Translations under genes and position numbers: made by a program
Notes under the pieces: model-generated
The model's database searches: none
What the model was told of the DNA's origin: nothing
The model's input: only the letters and a program-made list of their open reading frames with translations
Part shown: positions 30,766 through 39,211 of the stretch, piece by piece
Position numbering within the stretch: position 1 is the first letter of the stretch
How the letters are laid out: each line of letters starts with the position of its first letter
Assembly (NCBI RefSeq): GCF_001499905.1
Contig: NZ_LQIS01000045.1
Coordinates: 182,619 to 246,618, forward strand
Reading direction: 5' to 3'
DNA: 64,000 nucleotides
Source: Mycobacterium sp. GA-1285
GTDB taxonomy: Bacteria > Actinomycetota > Actinomycetes > Mycobacteriales > Mycobacteriaceae

Positions 30766-31766
30766 CGTCGAAGCACCGCCAGCGACAGGCACAGCAGCGC
30801 CGACACCGCGACCGCGATCGCCAGGGGGACGGTGGGAGTGTCGCCGCGGAAACCTGCGACGGTGGCCGCCCGGTCGGCGTCCGGCGGATGCGCGCGGATT
30901 CCCTCCAGTTGGGTTTCCAGGTCGGGACCGACGGGCGCGTATCGCCCGCTCGTGGCCGATACGACGGACCGCACGGACCCCGGTGACGACACCAGCGCAT
31001 TGACCTGGATTCCGCGCTCCCGCGCCAACTCGGCGACTTGCTGGTCGGTGTAGAGCGAGGGGCGGGTCTCGCCTGGGGCGCGTAGTTCGCCGGGCCCCAG
31101 GTAGACGATCGAACGGCGACGCTCACCGGGTGGGTCGTCGGGCGGGAAGCCCGCGGCGCACAGCGCGAGGACGTCGGCGACGCTGGTCGCGTAGTCCACA
31201 TACCTCACGGGCGCGGCGAACGAGGCGACGCGGTTCTGTTTGGCCGACAGCTCGGCGGCCGACAGCTCGGCATCGTCGGGCAGACCAGCGAGACCGGCTG
31301 CCTCCCCGAGCTTTTCGACCGCGAACTGATAATCCCGGGTCAGCGGGATGACGCGGCGGTTGGCTGAGGTCAACCCGATCCGCTGTGTGCCGAACGTCCC
31401 GGTGTGCTGCGCGAAATAGGTCAGGAATGCACCGGTGCTGGAGTCGTCGACCGGTTGGGCGACGCACAACATCACGTCCTCGGGCACCTCGGAAGTCTGC
31501 AGCGACCACCACAACCCGCTGGGGCGGGCGCTGGCCAGTACGGCCGTACCGAACAACAGCACGAGCAGGACGATCGTCGCGAGCATCGACACCGTTCGCG
31601 CCCGCGCCACCCGCGCGTACTCCGGCAGACCGGTCAGGCGGGAGGTGTTCGCCAAGGGCCGCAACTGTCGCTGCAGCTGCTTCGTCGGGACGAACACCGC
31701 GAGCGCCACAGCGCCTGCCAGGCAGGCGAATCCGACCACTGCCATCGGCCACCATGTCAGGGCCAC
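30762..31766 (-). CDS. BatA-like membrane protein (VWA-related, no MIDAS)
   Basis: A 334-residue protein with N-terminal helix (MAVVGFACLAGAVALAVFV), a second helix near 60 (MLATIVLLVLLFGTAVLAS), an extracytoplasmic domain about 85-300, and a terminal helix (VPLAIAVAVSALLCLSLAVL). The soluble part starts VMLCVAQPVDDSSTG where a VWA strand and MIDAS would be, but no DxSxS is present; a Rossmann-like order with RSIVYLGPGELRAPG is still visible. GTG at 31766 overlaps the preceding gene by ten bases. Confidence 0.62.
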   Translation of the reverse strand: MALTWWPMAVVGFACLAGAVALAVFVPTKQLQRQLRPLANTSRLTGLPEYARVARARTVSMLATIVLLVLLFGTAVLASARPSGLWWSLQTSEVPEDVMLCVAQPVDDSSTGAFLTYFAQHTGTFGTQRIGLTSANRRVIPLTRDYQFAVEKLGEAAGLAGLPDDAELSAAELSAKQNRVASFAAPVRYVDYATSVADVLALCAAGFPPDDPPGERRRSIVYLGPGELRAPGETRPSLYTDQQVAELARERGIQVNALVSSPGSVRSVVSATSGRYAPVGPDLETQLEGIRAHPPDADRAATVAGFRGDTPTVPLAIAVAVSALLCLSLAVLRR

Positions 31767-32230
31767 GATCGGATCAGCTCCTCGGCCCTCGCGCCCACCT
31801 CACCGACCCGCACCGCCGAGGTCGCGTTGAACTGCGCGTCGTCGAGCGCGGCGAGCGTCGGCGCGGCAGGCGCCAGCTCCCCGGATGCAATGTCGTCGAG
31901 CTGCATGTACTGCGCCCGTGTGCCCGTCGCCTGGTGCAGGAAACTTCGCAGGGTGCGGCTCATCGCGGCACCCGCCTCCGCGTCGGTGAGCTCACCGTCG
32001 CGGTGCCGGGCGGCGACGCGTTGCACGCTGCGCGCGAACCGTCGGCGCAGCAGCCGGGCATGCAGGGAACGCGCCACGGGAAGGCGGCGAAGCCGCTGCG
32101 ATGGCAGCGTCCACACGAAAACACCGACATACCAACCGATTACCACGATCACGAGCAGCAACCCGAGCCACAACCACCCGGACCAGTACGGCATCGGACC
32201 GCCGACAAACCGCAGCAGGTCATCCGGCAC
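31757..32230 (-). CDS. Single-span membrane protein of MoxR cluster
   Basis: A 157-residue protein with one N-terminal membrane helix (YWSGWLWLGLLLVIVVIGWYVGVFVW), then a basic helical segment (RSLHARLLRRRFARSVQRVAARHRDGELTD) and a small C-terminal domain. The DAEAGAAMSRTLRSFLHQATG block resembles the DUF4381/DUF4129-like partner found between DUF58 and VWA genes in other MoxR operons. GTG 32230 overlaps the DUF58 gene by 11 bases. Confidence 0.65.
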   Translation of the reverse strand: MPDDLLRFVGGPMPYWSGWLWLGLLLVIVVIGWYVGVFVWTLPSQRLRRLPVARSLHARLLRRRFARSVQRVAARHRDGELTDAEAGAAMSRTLRSFLHQATGTRAQYMQLDDIASGELAPAAPTLAALDDAQFNATSAVRVGEVGARAEELIRSWP

Positions 32231-33092
32231 GGGCGAACACCTCGGTCAACGCGACCAGCCGGGCGCGAATCTCACTGCTGGCACCGATCCGCGTGTGGGG
32301 GACCGCGTGCGCGGTCATGAACTCGTCGAGTCGGCGGGCCCGCGCCTGCTCGGCCTTGCGGTACGCGGTGACGACCCGCGGGCCCAGCGTGGCGGTGTCG
32401 AGGACGTACCGGCCGGTCGCGACGTCGAATCCGGCGCGGGAGTCACCCTGGGCGCCGACCGCGGGCATGTCGGAGACCGTCGCCCACAACACCTCGTGCC
32501 GAGCGGTCAACCGGGAGACGGCATCGGTCAGCCTTCCGTCGACCTCCGGCTCGTCGGACACCACGACGATCAGCATCGGGTGGCGGTAATGCGCTGCGAC
32601 GTAGTCGAGTTGGCAGACGACGTCGCTGCGGCCGGACGCACGGGAGGCGTGACCGTAGAACCTGTGCAGCAGGCTTTCGATGTGGGTCTCGCCGCGGCGC
32701 TGCCGGATGTTGACGCAGCCGCGGGAGTCGCCGAACACCATTCCGATCTGGTCGGACCGGCCGAGCGTAATGAGCCCGAACGCGCCCAGGATGTTCACGG
32801 CGACATCGCGTTTCACCTCACCACTCGGCGCCAGGGCCGCCATGTTGCGGCCTGCGTCGGCGACGAGCAGCAGCTTGTGGTGCTTCTCGGAGACGAACCG
32901 CTTGATCAGCACATGGCCCGACCGCGCCGAGGCCTTCCAGTCGATGTCGCGGACGTCGTCGCCCGGGACGTAAGGCCGCAGATCGTCGAATTCCAAGCTG
33001 CGGGTGTGCAACAGCGCGTAGCGGCCACCTTCGAGCATGCCGCGGGTGTCGGTGCCGAAGTGCGCCCTCGCCGAGGTGAGGTGTCTACCCAT
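32220..33092 (-). CDS. DUF58 domain protein
   Basis: A 290-residue protein with the DUF58 signature LRPYVPGDDVRDIDWKASAR at 38-57 and a VWA-like fold after it: LLLVADAGRNMAAL (the MIDAS position reads DxGxN, not DxSxS), GMVFGDSRGCVNIR and LIVVVSDEPEVDG. DUF58 proteins pair with MoxR ATPases in a chaperone-like complex. No membrane segment is seen. ATG 33092 is seven bases after the MoxR stop. Confidence 0.85.
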   Translation of the reverse strand: MGRHLTSARAHFGTDTRGMLEGGRYALLHTRSLEFDDLRPYVPGDDVRDIDWKASARSGHVLIKRFVSEKHHKLLLVADAGRNMAALAPSGEVKRDVAVNILGAFGLITLGRSDQIGMVFGDSRGCVNIRQRRGETHIESLLHRFYGHASRASGRSDVVCQLDYVAAHYRHPMLIVVVSDEPEVDGRLTDAVSRLTARHEVLWATVSDMPAVGAQGDSRAGFDVATGRYVLDTATLGPRVVTAYRKAEQARARRLDEFMTAHAVPHTRIGASSEIRARLVALTEVFARAG

Positions 33093-33099
33093 ACCGGCC

Positions 33100-34101
33100 C
33101 TACGGCACTCGAACCGCTTGCAGGACAGCGTCGATGATCAACTCAGGGGTGACGTTCGCGCTGGCGGCCTCGAAACCGAGGATGAGTCGGTGCCGCAGTA
33201 CCCGGTGCGCGAGCTTGGCGATATCACCGGGGATGACATGTCCGCGGCCCGACAACAGGGCCAGCGCCCGTGCGGCATTGCAGAAGGCGATGGTGGCGCG
33301 GGGGCTGGCGCCGTACTCGATCAACCGGGCCAGCTGACGCGGCAGATACTGGTCGGGCTCACGCGTGACGCCGACCAGTTCGCTGGCGTAGTGCATCAGC
33401 GCGCGGTCCATGTGGACGTGACGCACGACGGCGCGCAGCCGGCGGATGTCGTCGAGGCCCGCGACCGGCCTGCTGCGATGGTCCTTGTCGTAGAGCCCGG
33501 CGTCCATCCGGAACATCACCTCCACCTCCTGTTCGGGGGTGGGGTAGTGCACGACGTCCTTGAGCATGAACCGGTCGGTCTGCGCTTCCGACAGCGGATA
33601 GGTGCCCTCCTGGTCGACCGGGTTCTGCGTCGCGATCACCAGGAACGGCTCGGGAATCGGATACTCGGTGCCCGCGATCGTGGTCTGACGCTCCTCCATC
33701 GCCTCGAGCATCGCGCTCTGCGTCTTGGCGCTGGACCGGTTGATCTCGTCGAGCAACACGATGTTGGTGTGCACCGGCCCGAGCTGGGTGACGAACGAGT
33801 TGGTCGCCGACTCGTAGATCTGGGTGCCGATGATGTCGCTGGGCAGCAGGTCCGGCGTGCACTGGATGCGCCGAAAGCCGCCGTCGATGGCCTCGGCGAT
33901 CACGCGCGCGGCGGTCGTCTTGGCCAGCCCCGGCACGCTCTCGATGAGGATGTGACCGCCCGCGAGCAGGCCGATCAGCAACGACTCGCGCAGGTTCTCC
34001 TGACCGACGACCTTGGCCGAGAACGCGTCGGAGACCGCGTCGACGATGCGCCGCGCCTCCGCGAGGTCGCGCTGGTCTAGTCCTGTTCGTGCTGCGGTCA
34101 T
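33100..34101 (-). CDS. MoxR-family AAA+ ATPase
   Basis: A 333-residue AAA+ protein. Walker A is ESVPGLAKTTAARV (about 54-67), Walker B IVLLDEINRSSAKTQSAMLEAMEER, sensor 1 VIATQNPVDQEGTYPLSEAQTDRF, with the arginine-containing box, and sensor 2 region near GASPRATIAFC. MoxR proteins act with VWA-domain partners in assembling or activating metal- or cell-envelope proteins. ATG 34101 is chosen because GAAAGG lies a few bases upstream; the frame extends to 34155. First gene of the six-gene cluster. Confidence 0.92.
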   Translation of the reverse strand: MTAARTGLDQRDLAEARRIVDAVSDAFSAKVVGQENLRESLLIGLLAGGHILIESVPGLAKTTAARVIAEAIDGGFRRIQCTPDLLPSDIIGTQIYESATNSFVTQLGPVHTNIVLLDEINRSSAKTQSAMLEAMEERQTTIAGTEYPIPEPFLVIATQNPVDQEGTYPLSEAQTDRFMLKDVVHYPTPEQEVEVMFRMDAGLYDKDHRSRPVAGLDDIRRLRAVVRHVHMDRALMHYASELVGVTREPDQYLPRQLARLIEYGASPRATIAFCNAARALALLSGRGHVIPGDIAKLAHRVLRHRLILGFEAASANVTPELIIDAVLQAVRVP

Positions 34102-34197
34102 GAATGCCTTTCGTCTCCGGCTGCCGGATGCGGATACCCGAGCCAGGGTATTCACACACCGCCGATCCGGCGAACGACCGCAGAGACCGCTGCAGGC

Positions 34198-35448
34198 CTA
34201 GGTCAAGAAGCGTTCGCTGTACGGTGCGAAGCGGGCCTGCAACTCGTGCGGGTCGAGACCGAACATCTCCGGTGACGTCGCCACCCGCCCGAGCCGGCCC
34301 CGCTGATGCCCCGCGAGATACTCGGCCATGGCCGCGCGGGCGTCCTCGGTCAGCGCCTCGTCCGCGAGCGCGTAAATCGCCGCGGCAGTGCCCATCTCGT
34401 CGGCCATGAAGTCGTCGAACCTGACGTCGATCGAGCGCTCGGGCCCGATGACGTCGCGATCGCGGACCAACGCCGCCAGCATGAGTTCCAGTCGGTCGAT
34501 CCAGCACGCGGCGATGTCCTCGACCGGTACCGGCGAGCAGTGCATGCGCGCGGAGTAGGTGAGCATCGCGAGCATCGACAACACCACGGGGACGGGATCG
34601 CGGTGGGTCATGATCACCACCACGCCGGGAAACACCCGGTCGAGCACCGGTAGCTGCTCGAGGTGTTGCGGGGATTTGAGCAGCCACCGCCTGCCACCAC
34701 GGAGGAACTGCAGCGCCTTCAACTGAAGCGCCAGGTGCTCGTAGTGGGGCGTCTGGTCGTGGGACAGGTAGTAGTCGCGCCACCGCGGCACATGCGCCAA
34801 CGTCTCGAACAGCATCGACGAGAAGTCGTTGGCCAGCAGCTGGATCTCCTCGTGCACGTGGTCGGTCGTCATCTCGTGCATGAGCGCGAAATGCGGCATG
34901 ACCGCGTTCATGAACTCCACCGCGGCATCCATCCGGGCGCGTCGGGGGTCTGGTTCGACACCGGCTTCCGAGGGCAGCGGGAACGGTTCGTTGCTCTCCC
35001 AGTAGGGAAGGGTGCGGAAGGTCGGTCCGGCGGCCAGCAGGTTGTGCAGATGGGTGGTGCCGGTGCGCGGCAGGCCGGCGATGACAACCGGTGGCGCCAG
35101 CTCGATGTCGTGGATCTCGGGATGCCGGGTCAGCAGGTCGGTGAGCAGCAGACGGTTCTTCAGAAACTGCACCAACTGGGCGTGGAAGTTCACCACCCCC
35201 GCGTCGCTCAGTCCCGGAATCCCCTGCAGTGCAGCAAGATACACGTCGAGGCGTTCGCGGTAGTCGTCGGCGCCGAAGTCGTCGAGGCCGGTCTCCGCAC
35301 TGGCCTTGGCGTGCAGCGCCTCGGCGTCGAGCGGGCACTCGGGCGCCATCGCCGCCATCATGTCTCGTATCGGCTGGATCGCGGCCGGGAAGCTTGGCTC
35401 GGCGAGGTCGTCGAGAACGACCGGCGGTGCGGGTGAGAGGTCGGTCAC
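34198..35448 (-). CDS. Sulfotransferase-family protein
   Basis: A 416-residue protein of the mycobacterial sulfotransferase family. The PAPS 5'-phosphosulfate loop is VVIAGLPRTGTTHLHNLLAA (about 121-140) and the 3'-phosphate region VVVIMTHRDPVPVVLSML; GGRRWLLKSPQHLEQL is the conserved core between. The acceptor is unknown. The start is GTG 35448 with TAACAT eight bases upstream (leaderless). It is divergent from the TetR gene, with 28 bases between the start codons. Confidence 0.85.
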   Translation of the reverse strand: MTDLSPAPPVVLDDLAEPSFPAAIQPIRDMMAAMAPECPLDAEALHAKASAETGLDDFGADDYRERLDVYLAALQGIPGLSDAGVVNFHAQLVQFLKNRLLLTDLLTRHPEIHDIELAPPVVIAGLPRTGTTHLHNLLAAGPTFRTLPYWESNEPFPLPSEAGVEPDPRRARMDAAVEFMNAVMPHFALMHEMTTDHVHEEIQLLANDFSSMLFETLAHVPRWRDYYLSHDQTPHYEHLALQLKALQFLRGGRRWLLKSPQHLEQLPVLDRVFPGVVVIMTHRDPVPVVLSMLAMLTYSARMHCSPVPVEDIAACWIDRLELMLAALVRDRDVIGPERSIDVRFDDFMADEMGTAAAIYALADEALTEDARAAMAEYLAGHQRGRLGRVATSPEMFGLDPHELQARFAPYSERFLT

Positions 35449-35476
35449 AGCTAGTTATGTTACTCTCAGTTTCGTA
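35449..35476. promoter_or_regulatory. Divergent promoter/operator between sulfotransferase and TetR genes
   Basis: This 28-base gap holds TTAC-N10-GTAA (35460-35477 region), a -10-like TACTCT for the TetR gene and TAACAT on the minus strand for the sulfotransferase gene. The overlap of both promoters with the inverted repeat suggests joint repression by the TetR protein. Confidence 0.5.
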
Positions 35477-36052
35477 ATGACGACGGAAATCGGCCGACCT
35501 CGTGACAAGCGCATCGACGACGCAGTGCTTCGTGCGACGGTCGACCTGCTCGGGGCGACCGGTTATGCAGAGCTCACCGTCGACGCGATCGCCCGGCGTG
35601 CGGGCACCAGCAAGCCCGCCATCTACCGCCGTTGGCCGGGCAAGGCGCACCTGGTGCACGAGGCGGTGTTTCCGCTCGGCACGGCCACCGAGCTCCCCGA
35701 CACCGGATCGCTGACCGGCGACATCCGTGAGATGGTCAGCCGCACGGTCGGGGTGCTGACCACCCCTGCCGCGCGCGCCGCCCTGCCCGGCTTGGTCGCG
35801 GAGATGGCCGCCGATCCGGCGCTGCACGCCGCGCTGCTGGAGCGGTTCTCGCATGTGCTCTCGCGGGGGTTAACCGAACGGCTCGAGGCGGCGGCGGCCC
35901 GCGGCGAGGTGCGCCCGGAGGTGTCGGCCGCCGACGTCGTCGAAGCGATGGCCGGCATGACGTTTCTGTGTCTGATCACCCGCGGAGATCGTCTCGACGA
36001 CGCATGGGTGGACCGAACCGCGATTTTCATCACGAGAGGAATCAGCGCATGA
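35477..36052 (+). CDS. TetR-family transcriptional regulator
   Basis: A 191-residue regulator with HTH DAVLRATVDLLGATGYAELTVDAIARRAGTSKPAIYRRWPGKAHLV. The C-terminal domain has the TetR_C-type GDIREMVSRTVGVL and AMAGMTFLCLITRGD segments. ATG 35477 is close to the divergent promoter. Its stop overlaps the ATG of the DUF1214 gene, so the two are coupled. Probable targets are its own operon and the sulfotransferase gene. Confidence 0.87.
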   Translation: MTTEIGRPRDKRIDDAVLRATVDLLGATGYAELTVDAIARRAGTSKPAIYRRWPGKAHLVHEAVFPLGTATELPDTGSLTGDIREMVSRTVGVLTTPAARAALPGLVAEMAADPALHAALLERFSHVLSRGLTERLEAAAARGEVRPEVSAADVVEAMAGMTFLCLITRGDRLDDAWVDRTAIFITRGISA

Positions 36053-37242
36053 CGCACGAATCAACGACCGCGGGAAGCCGCGAATCAACGACCGCGGCGA
36101 GCCGCGAATCAACGACCGCGGCGAGCCGCGAATCAACGACCGCGGCGAGCCGCGAATCAACGAAAGCGTGGGGTGAACTGCTCGACACCCTGGGCGGGCT
36201 GGACCGCGCGTTCCTCGAAGGAGACCGCGCGGTCAGCGACGACCGTCACATCGCCGACGGCTACCGCATGCTGGCCACCACGCTCGGCGTCGCGTTCGAC
36301 ACGTATCTGTTCGCCGAGCCGAGCCGACCCGTGTGGGTCGAGCTGAACACACCGTTTCGCCGCGACCGGCGCTGGGGCGGCGACAACACCGACGCCTACT
36401 ACTTCATGTGCCCGGTCGACCCGAAGCGTCGGTATCGCATCAGCGGCAACAAGGGCGACAGCGTGTACTTCTCGGTGACCGCGTACAACGAGCCGTCCCC
36501 GGGTGCGTGGTCCGATCGGATCGTGGCGCTGGTGCGCGACGACGACCTCGACATAGACGCCGACGGCAACTTCACCTTCGATTACGGCCCGACCGACGGC
36601 GGCGTGGTGCTGGTGACGCGCGACTATCAGGCCGACCCGCTGACGGGGCGCCCGGTGTCTTGGCGGATCGAGGCGCTCGACGAGCCCGAGCCGATCCGGC
36701 ACGGTGACGCCGAGACCGCCGCTGCGTTGCGGGCCAGCGCGGCGTGGCTGCGCACGATGTTTGCGATCGTACCGTTGGCGGTCGGTGCGCGGGTCGACGA
36801 CGCCCATACGCTCGGTCACGAAATCTCGCGGGTGGCAAACCAATTCGCCGATCCGTACCAGGTTCCCGACGCGAACTTCGGCTGGTCGGCGCGCGACGCG
36901 TGTTACGCCTACGGCAGCTTCGTGCTCTCCGAGGACGAGGCGCTGGTGGTCACGCACCGGCCGCCCGCGTGCCGGTTCTGGAACCTCGTGGTGTGGAATC
37001 AGTTCATGGCCGGCGTCACCGATGAGAAGACGTCGATCAACGGCTACAGCGCGGTGCCCAACTCCGACGGTTCGGTCACCGCCGTCATCTCCCGCGGTAT
37101 GACCGCGCACCCGAATTCCATTACCACCGTGGACTATCCGCGGGGCAACCTCGCGTTCCGGTGGTTTCTCGCCGATGCCGTGCCGGCCAAGCCGGAGGTG
37201 ACGTTGGTCAAGGTCGCCGACGCCCCGACCGCCGTCACCTAG
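36049..37242 (+). CDS. DUF1214-domain protein with N-terminal octapeptide tandem repeat
   Basis: A 397-residue protein. The body has the DUF1214 pattern ending DYPRGNLAFRWFLADAVP, with PNSITTVDYPRG and YYFMCPVDPKRRYRISGNKGDSVYFSVTAY earlier. Some relatives are linked to lipid or steroid metabolism; no activity is known. Residues 4-38 are repeats of ESTTAASR (about 4 copies plus a partial), encoded by a 24-base direct repeat. ATG 36049 has GAGAGGA upstream and overlaps the TetR stop by ATGA. No signal sequence. Confidence 0.85.
   Translation: MTHESTTAGSRESTTAASRESTTAASRESTTAASRESTKAWGELLDTLGGLDRAFLEGDRAVSDDRHIADGYRMLATTLGVAFDTYLFAEPSRPVWVELNTPFRRDRRWGGDNTDAYYFMCPVDPKRRYRISGNKGDSVYFSVTAYNEPSPGAWSDRIVALVRDDDLDIDADGNFTFDYGPTDGGVVLVTRDYQADPLTGRPVSWRIEALDEPEPIRHGDAETAAALRASAAWLRTMFAIVPLAVGARVDDAHTLGHEISRVANQFADPYQVPDANFGWSARDACYAYGSFVLSEDEALVVTHRPPACRFWNLVVWNQFMAGVTDEKTSINGYSAVPNSDGSVTAVISRGMTAHPNSITTVDYPRGNLAFRWFLADAVPAKPEVTLVKVADAPTAVT
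36058..36168 (+). repeat. 24-base tandem repeat at the DUF1214 gene start
   Basis: Units begin at 36058, 36082, 36106 and 36130, each 24 bases (GAATCAACGACCGCG then GCGAGCCGC; the first unit has GGAAGCCGC), with a partial fifth at 36154. The frame is preserved for eight residues per unit. Confidence 0.92.
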
Positions 37243-37247
37243 CGGCG

Positions 37248-37293
37248 TTTGGTGCGTGAATTCGTTCGCTCAGCAATCGTTTTCACGCACAAA
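37248..37293. terminator. Hairpin between convergent DUF1214 gene and menA
   Basis: TTTGGTGCGTGAA (37248-37260) pairs with TTCACGCACAAA (37282-37293), 12 base pairs with one bulge and a 21-base loop. The right arm overlaps the menA stop codon, so the hairpin could end transcription from both sides. Confidence 0.5.
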
Positions 37294-38155
37294 TCGCAAG
37301 CGCCAGCGCGACCGCCACGGACCACACCAGCATCGTCAACCCCGTGTCGCGCAACACGGGAATCAGGTCCTTGCCGCCGAGGCCTTTACGTACCGGCGCG
37401 GCAGCGCGAACCGCGAGCGGTAGCGCCACCAGACCGACCGCGGCCCACGGCGTTGCGAGCATCAGCGCCAACGTCAGCGCGAACGCCACCACGAGTAACG
37501 CCTGGTACAGCAGCCGGGTGCGGGTATCGCCCAGCCGCACGGCCAGCGTGATCTTGCCCGACTCCCTGTCGGTCGGGATGTCGCGCAGGTTGTTGGCCAC
37601 CAGCACCGCCGACGACATGCAGCCCATCGCGACCGCGACCGCAACCCCCACCCAGTCGATCCGCAGCGCCTGGGTGTACTGCGTGCCCAGCACCGCGACC
37701 AACCCGAAGAACACGAACACCGCCACCTCGCCCAACCCGAGGTACCCGTACGGCTTGCGGCCGCCGGTGTAGAGCCACGCCCCGGCGATGCACACCGCGC
37801 CGACCGCGATCAGCCACGGTGCGCTCAGCACCGCCAGCAGCAGGCCGGCGATGGCCGCCACCACAAGGCTCAACACCGCGGCGGTCAGTACCGCACGAGG
37901 GGAGGCGACCTTGGAGCCGACCAGCCGCAGCGGGCCCGCCCGCACGTCGTCCGTGCCACGGATCCCGTCGGAGTAGTCGTTGGCGTAGTTGACCCCGACG
38001 ATCATGGCGACGGCGACAATCAGCGCCAGCAGCGCCTTCCACCAGCACGCCGACTGCAACCATGCCGCCGCACCGGTGCCCGCGATCACCGGTGCGATCG
38101 CGTTGGGCAGCGTGCGCGGGCGAGCGCCTTCGACCCACTGCGCGAATGTCGCCAC
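37283..38155 (-). CDS. menA: 1,4-dihydroxy-2-naphthoate polyprenyltransferase
   Basis: A 290-residue UbiA-family membrane enzyme that attaches the polyprenyl tail to DHNA, giving demethylmenaquinone. The Mg-pyrophosphate motifs are VNYANDYSDGIRGTDD (about 55-70) and VANNLRDIPTDRESGK (about 190-205). Eight to nine membrane segments fill the rest. GTG 38155 (MATFAQWVEGARPRTL) is the start. MenE and MenB are encoded 10 and 16 kb to the right. It is divergent from the small gene at 38200. Confidence 0.95.
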   Translation of the reverse strand: MATFAQWVEGARPRTLPNAIAPVIAGTGAAAWLQSACWWKALLALIVAVAMIVGVNYANDYSDGIRGTDDVRAGPLRLVGSKVASPRAVLTAAVLSLVVAAIAGLLLAVLSAPWLIAVGAVCIAGAWLYTGGRKPYGYLGLGEVAVFVFFGLVAVLGTQYTQALRIDWVGVAVAVAMGCMSSAVLVANNLRDIPTDRESGKITLAVRLGDTRTRLLYQALLVVAFALTLALMLATPWAAVGLVALPLAVRAAAPVRKGLGGKDLIPVLRDTGLTMLVWSVAVALALAICA

Positions 38156-38199
38156 GAGCGCCAGTCTCGCACGGCTGCAGACCGTGGCAGACTGAGCGC

Positions 38200-38424
38200 A
38201 TGGAGGACCGGCTCAGCAAGGCGGAGATTCGCAAGGACGCCGTGCAGGAGATCTTCGACTCCGGCGTATCGACCGTCGGCGAGGTGGTGTCGATCGTCAC
38301 CACCGCGGTCAAGGACGTCGCCAATGCGATCGGCGGCTTCGCGACCGACGCGTTCGAGATCCGCGACACGGTGCGGCGCGCGTCGCGACGGCTGGACGAG
38401 ACCGACGACCAATCGCCCACTTAG
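38200..38424 (+). CDS. Small conserved protein, function unknown
   Basis: A 74-residue, mostly helical protein (MEDRLSKAEIRKDAVQEI, then VSTVGEVVSIVTTAVKDVANAIGGFATDAFEI, then charged end). The central part is amphipathic. No family recognised. ATG 38200 is close to a leaderless-type start and the upstream frame overlaps menA antisense. It lies one base before the mtnP GTG region on the same strand, so cotranscription is likely. Confidence 0.65.
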   Translation: MEDRLSKAEIRKDAVQEIFDSGVSTVGEVVSIVTTAVKDVANAIGGFATDAFEIRDTVRRASRRLDETDDQSPT

Positions 38425-38425
38425 C

Positions 38426-39211
38426 GTGCTCGGAGTCATCGGCGGGAGCGGCTTCTACAGCTTCTTCGGGTCCGACGCCCGCAGCGTCGCCGTCGACACG
38501 CCGTACGGCGCGCCGAGCGCCCCGATCACCGTCGGCGCCGTCGGCGACCACGAGGTGGCGTTTCTGCCGCGCCACGGGGTCGACCACGAGTTCTCCCCAC
38601 ACACCGTGCCGTACCGGGCCAACATGTGGGCGCTGCGTGCGTTCGGGGTGCGACGCATCTTCGCGCCGTGCGCGGTCGGCAGCCTGACTCCCGACCTCGG
38701 ACCCGGGGCCATGGTGGTGCCCGACCAACTCGTCGATCGCACCCGCGGACGCGCCGACACCTACTTCGACTCCGGCGGCATCCACGTCGCGTTCGCCGAC
38801 CCGTACTGTCCGAGCCTGCGCGCGGCGGCCACCGGCCTGCCCGGCGTCGTCGACGGCGGCACCATGGTGGTGGTTCAGGGGCCGCGGTTTTCCACCCGCG
38901 CCGAGAGTCGCTGGTTCGCGAGCCAGGGCTTCACCCTGGTCAACATGACCGGCTACCCCGAGGCGGTGTTGGCCCGCGAACTCGAGATGTGTTATGCCGC
39001 AATCGCTTTGGTGACCGACCTGGACGCCGGTATCGACAGCGGAACGGCCGTGCGCGCCGTCGACGTGTTCGCCGAGTTCGAACGCAACCTCGTGCCGTTC
39101 AAGAAGCTCGTGCACGAGGCCCTGAAGAACACAGACCAGGTGGCGGTCGAGCGGCCCTGTACGCACTGCCTGGCGCACAACGGTGTCCGACTGCCGTTCG
39201 AACTCCCATGA
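38426..39211 (+). CDS. mtnP: S-methyl-5'-thioadenosine phosphorylase
   Basis: A 261-residue purine-nucleoside-phosphorylase-family enzyme (Rv0535, annotated pnp). LGVIGGSGFYSFF opens the fold, LPRHGVDHEFSPHTVPYRANMWAL is the phosphate/substrate block, and VVQGPRFSTRAESRWF with LVNMTGYPEAVLARE the base and MTA methylthio-ribose site (the NMTxxPE motif is typical of MTA phosphorylase). GTG 38426 is the start. The MTA made in polyamine and SAM metabolism is cleaved to adenine and 5-methylthioribose-1-phosphate. It is followed by galE3 with an ATGA overlap. Confidence 0.93.
   Translation: MLGVIGGSGFYSFFGSDARSVAVDTPYGAPSAPITVGAVGDHEVAFLPRHGVDHEFSPHTVPYRANMWALRAFGVRRIFAPCAVGSLTPDLGPGAMVVPDQLVDRTRGRADTYFDSGGIHVAFADPYCPSLRAAATGLPGVVDGGTMVVVQGPRFSTRAESRWFASQGFTLVNMTGYPEAVLARELEMCYAAIALVTDLDAGIDSGTAVRAVDVFAEFERNLVPFKKLVHEALKNTDQVAVERPCTHCLAHNGVRLPFELP

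Noticed and set aside
33359..35854. An 831-codon minus-strand frame through moxR, the sulfotransferase and TetR
   Set aside because: It is out of frame with the recognised MoxR and sulfotransferase proteins and has no domain; it is a shadow frame.
36058..36168. CRISPR array
   Set aside because: Units are contiguous with no spacers and keep a reading frame; this is a coding tandem repeat.
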